Shown: piece by piece, positions 6,954 to 12,568 of the stretch
How positions within the stretch are numbered: position 1 is the first letter of the stretch
How the letters are laid out: the number at the start of each line of letters is the position of its first letter
From: Dorea formicigenerans
GTDB lineage: Bacteria; Bacillota; Clostridia; Lachnospirales; Lachnospiraceae
Assembly (NCBI RefSeq): GCF_025150245.1
Contig: NZ_CP102279.1
Span: 186,001 to 250,000 of the forward strand
Direction: 5' to 3'
Length of the DNA: 64,000 nucleotides
Notes under the pieces: model-generated
What the model saw: only the letters and a program-made list of their open reading frames with translations
Database searches by the model: none
What the model was told of the DNA's origin: nothing
Position numbers and translations under genes: made by a program

Positions 6954-7778
6954 TTATTGAGCTAAGTCAAAAATAAATGGTGAGAATTCAAGCTCATAAT
7001 TATCACTGGCACCCTCAACATAAAGCTGAAGAGCAGCAGGATCCAACTTGTCAAAGCAAAGTATTCCAGATGAAGATGCTCCAGGAAGTAACTCAGAAGA
7101 AAGCTCCGGATATTCTTCAAAGGAATTATAAGTATAAATCTGCTCATACTGCTGACCGTTCTGCAAAACTTTTGAAGAGGAAGACCAAATATTCATCTTA
7201 TCAGATGAGTTGTTTGTAGCAGTAACATAAAATCTTGTCTCATCTTTTGCGAATTCAACTTTTGTAACAGAGATGGAAATTCCATTTTGTTCAGCAACCT
7301 TATCTGTAAATTCCCATGTTGCATCAGCTTTTCCGAATGATTCAAGATAAGTTGTCTTTTCTGCTGAATCAGCTACAAGGTAAGCCCATGTGGAATCAAC
7401 ACCCATGACAGTCTGGCCGTCTTTTGCTTTTTCGATTTTTGCATCAAAATTAATAAGATCATCTGTTTTAGGTGTCTCAGACATAATAGATTTTGGAATT
7501 TCAACTAACACGCTGTTATTGTAATCCATATCCACATATACCTGACAGCCGTAAATATCATCATTGGAGTCGACAGTGGAAACAATTCCGGTAAACTTAA
7601 TGTATTTACCATTATAAGAATCCGGATTAGAAGCAACTGCAGTAATATCGTCTACATACTCCTTTTCTTTTGATGCAGTCTCAGTTTTCTTTGAACTTTC
7701 TGAGTTTGAACCGCCACAAGCAGTTACATTGATCGCCATCATAGCAACCAGCATCAGTGTTACAATTTTTCTTTTCAT
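6954..7778 (-). CDS. Lipoprotein in the lysogeny module, candidate superinfection-exclusion factor
   Basis: 274 residues. Lipoprotein signal peptide with lipobox VTACGG (Cys21), a Ser/Lys/Glu-rich linker, then a beta-rich domain resembling an OB-fold (about 45-125, YVDDITAVASNPDSYNGKYI) and a second beta-sandwich domain (about 150-270, ISISVTKVEFAKDETRFYV) like DUF4352-type surface domains. It is exported and membrane-anchored. Its place between int and the repressor genes is that of the superinfection-exclusion lipoproteins of Gram-positive siphoviruses (Ltp of TP-J34 type), which block DNA entry of related phages. Function is inferred from position and export signal only. Confidence 0.6.
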   Translation of the reverse strand: MKRKIVTLMLVAMMAINVTACGGSNSESSKKTETASKEKEYVDDITAVASNPDSYNGKYIKFTGIVSTVDSNDDIYGCQVYVDMDYNNSVLVEIPKSIMSETPKTDDLINFDAKIEKAKDGQTVMGVDSTWAYLVADSAEKTTYLESFGKADATWEFTDKVAEQNGISISVTKVEFAKDETRFYVTATNNSSDKMNIWSSSSKVLQNGQQYEQIYTYNSFEEYPELSSELLPGASSSGILCFDKLDPAALQLYVEGASDNYELEFSPFIFDLAQ

Positions 7779-7878
7779 AAAGTACCTCTCTTTCCTAGAA
7801 GTTTAAGTAAGTTTTATATATAAACGCCATGGGCGAATATACCAATTATTCCCATGATACTTATTAAGGCATATCATA

Positions 7879-7884
7879 TATAAT
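7879..7884 (+). promoter_or_regulatory. -10 element placing transcription start at the ATG
   Basis: TATAAT ends 6 bp before the ATG of the next gene, so RNA should begin at or within the start codon. The -35 region is poor. Confidence 0.5.
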
Positions 7885-7890
7885 ACAATT

Positions 7891-8088
7891 ATGAAAGTAT
7901 TACTGGGACAAATTATGTATGACAAAAATCTTTCTGTGCGCCAGGTATCTATCATGACTGGAGTGTCCAAATCCACAATAAACAGAATCGTTAATGGACA
8001 AGTATCTCCAACCTTAGATACTGTGGAGCAGCTTGCAAAAGGTCTTCATCTGAAAGTTACGGACCTTTTCGAATCCGATATTCAATAA
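7891..8088 (+). CDS. Small XRE-family (Cro-like) regulator, probably leaderless
   Basis: 65 residues, almost wholly one helix-turn-helix domain: SVRQVSIMTGVSKSTINRI is the recognition unit, followed by the family's TLDTVEQLAKGL helix. No ribosome binding site precedes the ATG and a TATAAT lies 6 bp upstream, which points to a leaderless mRNA. It sits between the lipoprotein and the CI-like repressor and likely works in the lysis/lysogeny switch. Ends before a TGTCCCA/TGGGACA hairpin. Confidence 0.8.
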   Translation: MKVLLGQIMYDKNLSVRQVSIMTGVSKSTINRIVNGQVSPTLDTVEQLAKGLHLKVTDLFESDIQ

Positions 8089-8089
8089 G

Positions 8090-8107
8090 TGTCCCATATC
8101 TGGGACA
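8090..8107 (+). terminator. TGTCCCA/TGGGACA hairpin
   Basis: TGTCCCA (8090-8096) and TGGGACA (8101-8107) pair perfectly around TATC; a T-rich stretch follows. It could be the terminator of the small XRE gene or an operator dyad; TGGGACA also occurs at 7905 inside that gene. Confidence 0.45.
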
Positions 8108-8181
8108 ATTTCCAATTTTTACAACAGTTTCCTCCACTTTATGTGTCTTTATTAATAGAAGAGCGCATAAAAGATAAATAA

Positions 8182-8194
8182 GAACAAATGTTCG
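8182..8194. promoter_or_regulatory. LexA (DinR) box
   Basis: GAACAAATGTTCG matches the Firmicutes SOS operator GAAC-N4-GTTC and ends 8 bp before a -35 element. Confidence 0.55.
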
Positions 8195-8202
8195 AAAAAC
8201 CA

Positions 8203-8231
8203 TTGAAAACAAAATCTAATAGTGATAAGAT
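8203..8231 (+). promoter_or_regulatory. Promoter of the 40-residue gene
   Basis: TTGAAA (8203-8208), 17 bp, TAAGAT (8226-8231). The LexA box sits just upstream of the -35. Confidence 0.55.
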
Positions 8232-8277
8232 TCAATCAAGGAATTTCGGATGTATGCTCTAAGAGGAGGTACGCAGT

Positions 8278-8400
8278 ATGGACAAAGAAACATGTAAGAA
8301 GCACATTATTGAAATGATCGAAAAAATAGACGACATTTCACAATTAAAGAGAATTTATGCCTACGTACATAGATTCTTCATCCGGAGGACAGGCGAATAG
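8278..8400 (+). CDS. 40-residue helical protein with own SOS-linked promoter
   Basis: Start ATG at 8278 behind AGAGGAGGT, a strong ribosome binding site. Sequence MDKETCKKHIIEMIEKIDDI and on to the basic end YVHRFFIRRTGE; predicted almost entirely helical, charged, no membrane segment. Small proteins of this shape occur near repressors in Firmicutes prophages, but I know no assigned function. Its promoter carries a LexA-like box, so it may be induced by DNA damage. The terminator hairpin overlaps its last codons. Confidence 0.7.
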   Translation: MDKETCKKHIIEMIEKIDDISQLKRIYAYVHRFFIRRTGE

Positions 8401-8415
8401 CCTGTTCTTTTTTTT
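8387..8415 (+). terminator. Terminator overlapping the 40-residue gene stop
   Basis: GGACAGGC (8387-8394) pairs with GCCTGTTC (8400-8407), then eight T. It isolates this gene from the leftward repressor gene that ends at 8414. Confidence 0.8.
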
Positions 8416-8761
8416 AGGTAAATACACTTCGGAAGTAATCTTTGATTACCTGTCGATGTTCATAAGTCATCTCAAGGTATTCTTTTAACATTTTTCTATC
8501 AACTTCATCAAGATTATACTCTTCAACAACCTCATCAATCAGACAATCTGGAGCCGCAACAAACATTTCACCATCGCCGACAGTAAGCCAATAATAGTCA
8601 ACTCTAAATTCGCGGCAAATAGATTTTGCCATTTGTTCGGTCAAATTTCTGCGACCGGACTCTAAAGAACATATGGCAGTCTTGGTAACACCAAGGCGCT
8701 GCCCCATTTCTTCTTGAGTTAAGCCAAGTGATTTACGAAGTGTTTTAAGTCGTTCATTCAT
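8414..8761 (-). CDS. CI-like XRE-family repressor
   Basis: 115 residues. N-terminal helix-turn-helix (LTQEEMGQRLGVTKTAICSLESGRR, residues 14-38) and a short C-terminal helical oligomerisation part (EVDRKMLKEYLEMTYEHRQV). No peptidase domain, so it is not cleaved by RecA-type autolysis; induction would need another route such as an antirepressor. It reads left from a region with back-to-back promoters and likely represses both itself and the early genes. Confidence 0.85.
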   Translation of the reverse strand: MNERLKTLRKSLGLTQEEMGQRLGVTKTAICSLESGRRNLTEQMAKSICREFRVDYYWLTVGDGEMFVAAPDCLIDEVVEEYNLDEVDRKMLKEYLEMTYEHRQVIKDYFRSVFT

Positions 8762-8788
8762 TTTAAGATATCGCCTCCTTCTAGCAAT

Positions 8789-8817
8789 ACAATATCACTA
8801 AAAGTTAGCAAAGTCAA
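8789..8817 (-). promoter_or_regulatory. Leftward repressor promoter
   Basis: On the minus strand TTGACT (8817-8812), 17 bp, TATTGT (8794-8789). AGTCAAC (8812-8818) in this promoter is the inverted counterpart of GTTGACA (8836-8842) in the rightward promoter, so the pair may be operator half-sites. Confidence 0.65.
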
Positions 8818-8836
8818 CAAAAACATAAAAACAGAG

Positions 8837-8865
8837 TTGACAAATATAACTATGACAACTATAAT
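8837..8865 (+). promoter_or_regulatory. Rightward early promoter
   Basis: TTGACA (8837-8842), 17 bp, TATAAT (8860-8865): full consensus, driving the early operon. GACAAC at 8854 and 8875 around the -10 are further candidate repressor-binding half-sites. Confidence 0.8.
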
Positions 8866-8896
8866 GTGAGCATAGACAACGAAAGGAGTGATAAAA

Positions 8897-9058
8897 ATGA
8901 CAAAAGCAAAGGAAATACAATTTGAAAAAATGAAAGAAGACGCCATGGACTTTGGCGAAATCCTGGCAATGATACCGGAAGAAAAACAGGGCGACGCGAG
9001 AAATATATTAAAAGGGTTCGCGTTGTGCGCATCTATTGAAGAAGATAAGAGCGCATAA
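8897..9058 (+). CDS. First early-operon protein, 53 residues, unknown
   Basis: MTKAKEIQFEKMKEDAMDFG and on; helical and acidic, no motif recognised. Start follows AAAGGAG. Being first behind the early promoter, it could be a regulator or excision cofactor, but nothing in the sequence shows this. Confidence 0.65.
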   Translation: MTKAKEIQFEKMKEDAMDFGEILAMIPEEKQGDARNILKGFALCASIEEDKSA

Positions 9059-9077
9059 GGAAGGAGAGGTGAAGAAG

Positions 9078-9284
9078 ATGTGGGAAAAAATAGAAGCCAT
9101 AATGCTTTTAATATTTTTTGTGATTTGGTCATTAGGCTGGTTAACAACATACATAGCATTAAAAGCAGTTCTATTCTACATGAAGGCGAAAAAATATGCA
9201 CCACCAAATAAGGCAGAGCTGAAAAAGTGGTGCAGATATGCTGCAAAACATTCCTTCGGATTAGTGGAAAATTTGCCGGATTAG
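9078..9284 (+). CDS. Small membrane protein, early operon
   Basis: 68 residues with one strong membrane segment (about residues 8-30, IMLLIFFVIWSLGWLTTYI) and a basic C-terminal half with KKWCRYAAKH. Start at 9078 behind AAGGAG; the longer frame from 9036 overlaps the previous gene without a binding site. Its 3' end overlaps the convergent gene at 9261 by 24 bp. Function unknown; early phage membrane proteins can act in exclusion. Confidence 0.55.
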   Translation: MWEKIEAIMLLIFFVIWSLGWLTTYIALKAVLFYMKAKKYAPPNKAELKKWCRYAAKHSFGLVENLPD

Positions 9285-9629
9285 GATTTCAGCTATCACG
9301 GTAGATAGAATTCCGAGCATCCAAGCCAAGAGATAAGACACCGGACGAGTGAGATGAAGAATGATTTCTCTGATTCTGGCATAACGGCGTTCAGAAAGAT
9401 ATGAATAAGCTTTGGCTGTTAATACGACGTGACGGATGTAGTGCTTGACATAGCCGTCCTTAACTAATTCATCTATGTAGTCAAGCAATACGGCATTGGG
9501 AATATTCTTGAAATAGGGATCATCGTAATAACGGCAAATACAATTCATATCTGCAGTTTCAATGAAATGCTTCAGGACAGTGTGCCGGGAAAGACGTTTG
9601 GGATTTAAAGAGGGTGCGAATAAGTTCAT
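9261..9629 (-). CDS. Leftward winged-helix-like protein with C-terminal membrane anchor
   Basis: 122 residues from ATG at 9629, preceded on the minus strand by AAAGGAATC. The first 85 residues (TVLKHFIETADMNCICRYYD, then LLDYIDELVKDGYVK) look like a winged-helix fold, and the C-terminus has one membrane segment (SYLLAWMLGILSTVIAEILI). It is the only leftward gene inside the early operon and has its own promoter candidate, as in prophage 'morons' expressed during lysogeny. Role unknown; possibly host-directed immunity. Confidence 0.6.
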   Translation of the reverse strand: MNLFAPSLNPKRLSRHTVLKHFIETADMNCICRYYDDPYFKNIPNAVLLDYIDELVKDGYVKHYIRHVVLTAKAYSYLSERRYARIREIILHLTRPVSYLLAWMLGILSTVIAEILIRQIFH

Positions 9630-9678
9630 AATATGATTCCTTTCTTTTGAACTAGGCATGGCAGTGCCTGTAAGAAGA

Positions 9679-9706
9679 GTATAGGAGAAATGAAGAAAAA
9701 GAGCAA
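9679..9706 (-). promoter_or_regulatory. Candidate promoter of the leftward early-region gene
   Basis: On the minus strand TTGCTC (9706-9701), 16 bp, TATACT (9684-9679). Confidence 0.4.
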
Positions 9707-9725
9707 CAGTAAAAGAGGTGAGTGG

Positions 9726-9875
9726 ATGAAAGAAGTAGAAAAGACAATAGATGACCTGTGTAAACTCATACAGAAAAAAACAGAAAATTGCAAAGAAAGC
9801 TATGAGGTAAACGAACTGACAGAATTAACCAAAGCTCTGGCAGAACTGATAACCGCCAGAGCCAAGCTTGAATAG
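9726..9875 (+). CDS. 49-residue helical protein, unknown
   Basis: MKEVEKTIDDLCKLIQKKTE and on; amphipathic helices with heptad-like Leu spacing, likely coiled coil. ATG at 9726 chosen because GAGGTG lies 5 bp upstream; the upstream ATG at 9690 has its binding site too close. No family recognised. Confidence 0.55.
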   Translation: MKEVEKTIDDLCKLIQKKTENCKESYEVNELTELTKALAELITARAKLE

Positions 9876-9889
9876 AAAGAGGTAAACAA

Positions 9890-10036
9890 ATGCTAAAAGA
9901 CATAGCACCATTGCTGGCATCGATAGCCGCGGTGTTAACGGCCATCGACCAAATATCCATAATTATCACAACAAAGCGATTATGGAAGCAACAGCAGCAA
10001 TTACAGCAACAATTGGAGGAGCTACAGAAAGGATAA
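9890..10036 (+). CDS. 48-residue protein, hydrophobic head and Gln-rich coiled coil
   Basis: MLKDIAPLLASIAAVLTAID gives a hydrophobic N-terminal segment, followed by a KQQQQLQQQLEELQKG coiled-coil tail. AAAGAGGT precedes the start. The shape resembles small membrane-tethered phage proteins; no known family. Confidence 0.55.
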   Translation: MLKDIAPLLASIAAVLTAIDQISIIITTKRLWKQQQQLQQQLEELQKG

Positions 10037-10040
10037 AAAA

Positions 10041-10208
10041 GTGGACAAATACATAGAAGCCTTAAAAGGCATTTCATACTCTGACTGGGTGAAGTTGCGA
10101 ATGTGCATGGACGAAGAGTTCGACCGTCAGATTGGAGAAGCAAAGAAACAGATCAGGTTCAATAGCGTTGAGAAAGTAAAGAGGACTATACGTCATTACA
10201 TCAATTAA
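10041..10208 (+). CDS. 55-residue protein, unknown
   Basis: GTG start at 10041 with AAAGGA upstream, 4 bp after the previous stop. VDKYIEALKGISYSDWVKLR and on; helical, mixed charge, no motif recognised. Position and overlap style support a real early gene. Confidence 0.55.
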   Translation: MDKYIEALKGISYSDWVKLRMCMDEEFDRQIGEAKKQIRFNSVEKVKRTIRHYIN

Positions 10209-10225
10209 GCAGGGAGGCGAGAAGA

Positions 10226-10456
10226 ATGAAGTATCCAAAGAAGATTATGTCCAGACCGGATCTAATAAAAATGGGATTTTCAGAGACATATCTGAGAAGA
10301 GCATTTGCAACACCAGGGCAGACATTTGCATGGCAGGATAATCCCCAAATTAAAAACAGTCCGTATCAATACGATACGGAAGCATTCGAGGTATGGAGAC
10401 AGAAAGACATACAGATGCAACAGAAAGCAATGCGTCAGAAGATAGGGGTGATGTAA
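10226..10456 (+). CDS. Small winged-helix DNA-binding protein, excisionase-like
   Basis: 76 residues. ISRPDLI-type start (MSRPDLIKMGFSETYLRRAF) followed by FAWQDNP and a Trp-containing FEVWRQKDI helix fits the MerR/Xis-type winged helix found in phage excisionases. GGGAGGCG precedes the ATG. In this phage it could direct excision with int or serve as an early regulator; the assignment rests on fold resemblance only. Confidence 0.5.
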   Translation: MKYPKKIMSRPDLIKMGFSETYLRRAFATPGQTFAWQDNPQIKNSPYQYDTEAFEVWRQKDIQMQQKAMRQKIGVM

Positions 10457-10680
10457 TGGAAGGGATAAGAGCACATAAACGAAAAATTCTGATGTGTAAG
10501 ACAGTTAGAGCGGTTACAGAGACAATCGGAGTCATTGGAATGGCGACCACCTGGATGGGTGTAAGTCACATGACTAACAGCAGTCCGGCATTGCTTCCGG
10601 GAGGGACAAGAATCGTGGCTGGATTAATCATTGTGACAACAGCATACCTAATCAACAAGGCGGTCAGATATGCAAAATAA
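10456..10680 (+). CDS. Small two-helix membrane protein
   Basis: 74 residues from the ATG in the TAATG overlap with the previous stop. Two hydrophobic segments (about 22-40 and 50-68, the second IVAGLIIVTTAYLI) with basic ends. Translationally coupled to the excisionase-like gene. Function unknown. Confidence 0.55.
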   Translation: MEGIRAHKRKILMCKTVRAVTETIGVIGMATTWMGVSHMTNSSPALLPGGTRIVAGLIIVTTAYLINKAVRYAK

Positions 10681-10712
10681 AAAAAGAAAAGGAACTTGCC
10701 AAAACAAGTCCC
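10681..10712 (-). terminator. Terminator of the small leftward RNA
   Basis: On the minus strand GGGACTTG (10712-10705), loop TTTTGG, CAAGTTCC (10698-10691), then TTTTCTTTTTT. A good intrinsic terminator with no leftward gene before it. Confidence 0.75.
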
Positions 10713-10753
10713 AATTCCACTTTCACAGATTCGATGTCCGCAAAAGATACCCT
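10682..10753 (-). ncRNA. Small antisense RNA upstream of the HUH initiator gene
   Basis: A near-consensus leftward promoter (10760-10788) and an intrinsic terminator (10681-10712) enclose about 72 nt with no reading frame. It would be antisense to the leader of any rightward transcript into the initiator gene at 10854. AACAAGTCC (10703-10711) in its template has an inverted copy GGACTTGTT at 10818-10826 just before that gene, giving the mRNA leader a pairing choice the RNA could alter, as in countertranscript control of plasmid Rep genes. Confidence 0.6.
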
Positions 10754-10759
10754 ACGGAT

Positions 10760-10788
10760 ATTATAGCTGTGAGGGTGGAGAAAGTCAA
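10760..10788 (-). promoter_or_regulatory. Promoter of the small leftward RNA
   Basis: On the minus strand TTGACT (10788-10783), 17 bp, TATAAT (10765-10760). Confidence 0.7.
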
Positions 10789-10853
10789 GAAAATAAGGGT
10801 TTTCACACTCTCTTTTCGGACTTGTTAAGAATATTAATATTGGCATCACAGTT

Positions 10854-11591
10854 ATGAAAAAAAGATATAAGAGATTAACCTATGTTTTCAAAAACAGTAT
10901 AGAGGTATATGAGTATCTGGATGGTAGGTATGGAGCTCCTGGAGAGAAGAGGGAAAAGAAAAAGAAAGCCACCAAGGAAGAGATTGCAAAAAGGAATCAA
11001 TGGAACAGGGAGAGAAAGGTAAGGCATAAACTCAAGACATGGTTCCATGAAAATGACTACCTTGTCTTGCTGACTTACAAGAAAGAAGAACGTCCTCCGG
11101 ACATGAAGACAGCAAAGGCTCAATTCAAGACATGGTACGAAAAGCTTCGGAAGGAATTCCGAAAAAGAGGTGCAGAACTTCGATGGATCAGGAACATAGA
11201 AAAGGGTTTAAGAGGGAACTGGCACGTCCATGTGGTGATCAATCGTATCGAAGGTGCGGATATCCTTATCAAAAAAGCATGGCCACATGGAAGCGCAACA
11301 TTCAAGCACCTATATGAGAACGGAGACTTCGCAGACCTTGCAGGTTACATGTGCAAGACACCGGAGACGTGTGCCAGATACAATGAGAGTCTAAGTGAAG
11401 CAAGTTACTCAGCTTCCAAGAACCTTCCAGTCGAAGAGCCAAAAGTCAAAAAGCTCGCCTACTGGAGAAAAGAGCCAAAAGAAAAGGAAGGATACTACAT
11501 AGACCGGGATAGTTTCCACGAGGGAACAAACCCAAGAACCAAGTGTAAATACAGATATTACACATTGGTGAGGATTCACAGGAGGATTTAA
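10854..11591 (+). CDS. HUH-endonuclease replication initiator (rolling-circle type)
   Basis: 245 residues. After a basic N-terminal third comes LVLLTYKKE (motif 1-like strand), then GNWHVHVVINR with the metal-binding His124-Val-His126 (HUH motif), and AGYMCKTPE with the candidate nucleophile Tyr165 and Lys168 (Y-x-x-K, motif 3). These are the nicking-enzyme hallmarks of filamentous-phage and plasmid Rep proteins. It would nick one strand at an origin and stay bound to the 5' end. No strong ribosome binding site precedes the ATG. The 170-bp gap upstream carries a small antisense RNA and inverted repeats and may include the origin. Confidence 0.8.
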   Translation: MKKRYKRLTYVFKNSIEVYEYLDGRYGAPGEKREKKKKATKEEIAKRNQWNRERKVRHKLKTWFHENDYLVLLTYKKEERPPDMKTAKAQFKTWYEKLRKEFRKRGAELRWIRNIEKGLRGNWHVHVVINRIEGADILIKKAWPHGSATFKHLYENGDFADLAGYMCKTPETCARYNESLSEASYSASKNLPVEEPKVKKLAYWRKEPKEKEGYYIDRDSFHEGTNPRTKCKYRYYTLVRIHRRI

Positions 11592-11592
11592 A

Positions 11593-11958
11593 GTGAAAGT
11601 TGAAGTGAATGAGACGCTTTTGAAAGAGTTTGGGCGCGTGTATAACGCTTGGAACAAGGAACATGGCATGGAGCCAGTATTAGATACCAGAGCATTAGCA
11701 GATATGGCAATCGCAAAAGCGGTCATGGTCATGAGAGACCGCATCGAAGCAGATACGGAAAGAAAAAAATACATGGTGGACCGTTACCGCGTAGAAGAAT
11801 ACTGCAATGTTTATAATCGCAAAGTAGAGCTGGAAGGAAAGCCAGATATTTTGAAATTTGAACCGTGCGAAGAGTTTGCAAATCACGCTATTTTAGTCGC
11901 AACAGAGATTACAAGAGACAAGGTGAGAGAACTGGAGGAACAGGAATGTACAAAGTAG
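11593..11958 (+). CDS. 121-residue early protein, unknown
   Basis: GTG start behind GGAGGA. VKVEVNETLLKEFGRVYNAW and on; acidic, helical, with an EYCNVYNRKVELEGKP middle. No domain recognised. Its end overlaps the next gene by 13 bp, so it belongs to the early operon. Confidence 0.65.
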   Translation: MKVEVNETLLKEFGRVYNAWNKEHGMEPVLDTRALADMAIAKAVMVMRDRIEADTERKKYMVDRYRVEEYCNVYNRKVELEGKPDILKFEPCEEFANHAILVATEITRDKVRELEEQECTK

Positions 11959-12371
11959 ATATTTATCTTGCCCAAAGTACTGCCAGCCTTAGTAAAGACG
12001 AAAGGTGGCACGGTTACGTGGTAGCTTGCATAAAGAACGGTGAGGAGAAAACCGTAAACGGATTCGGGCATATATTCGGTACATATCACGAGGCGACATT
12101 AAGGTCACTGTCTGACGCACTGGACAGGCTTAATCAGAGCTGTGAAGTCCATATCCACACAGAAGACCGTTTCGTCATGAACATGCTCGGCACCCAGTTA
12201 GAGAAATGGGCGGGCAATAACTATTTGAATGCCAGGGGCGAGCCGATCAAGCACGCAGAGTTATGGGAAGAGGTCTATGTGCGTACAAGAGGGCAGTTAA
12301 TTGTAGCAGAAGAAGGAAGACACAGCTATAGCGAATGGCTGGACACGGAAATGAAAAGGAGAGAAAGATGA
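11946..12371 (+). CDS. RNase H-fold phage protein
   Basis: 141 residues from ATG at 11946 (GGAGGAACAGG upstream). MYKVDIYLAQ gives the first strand with an acidic residue, GTYHEATLRSLSDALDRL the central helix, and CEVHIHTEDRFV a strand with further acidic residues, the layout of ribonuclease HI. It could remove RNA primers during phage replication next to the initiator, but the acidic residues are not all in standard places, so activity is uncertain. Confidence 0.55.
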   Translation: MYKVDIYLAQSTASLSKDERWHGYVVACIKNGEEKTVNGFGHIFGTYHEATLRSLSDALDRLNQSCEVHIHTEDRFVMNMLGTQLEKWAGNNYLNARGEPIKHAELWEEVYVRTRGQLIVAEEGRHSYSEWLDTEMKRRER

Positions 12372-12568
12372 TTAGAAGCGAGGTAAGCGGAAGGTGCACG
12401 AGCACAAAAATCGAAGGAGGCGGAGAGGACATCTTGTATGAATACAGAGCAATCACGAAGAATCTGTATGAAGTAATGCTGGAAACGGGTATGCTGCCGA
12501 AAATGGCAGAAAGATTAATTCATGGCACGGCGAGTCATGGGATTAAAATGGCGAAGGAGGATAAATGA
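12368..12568 (+). CDS. 66-residue early protein, unknown
   Basis: ATGA overlap with the gene before and ATGA overlap with the gene after, so translation is coupled on both sides. MIRSEVSGRCTSTKIEGGGE then a helical half with YEVMLETGMLPKMAERLI. No motif recognised. Confidence 0.65.
   Translation: MIRSEVSGRCTSTKIEGGGEDILYEYRAITKNLYEVMLETGMLPKMAERLIHGTASHGIKMAKEDK

Noticed and set aside
8090-8107. TGTCCCATATCTGGGACA as a second LexA-type operator
   Set aside because: It does not match GAAC-N4-GTTC; it fits a terminator or a repressor dyad better.
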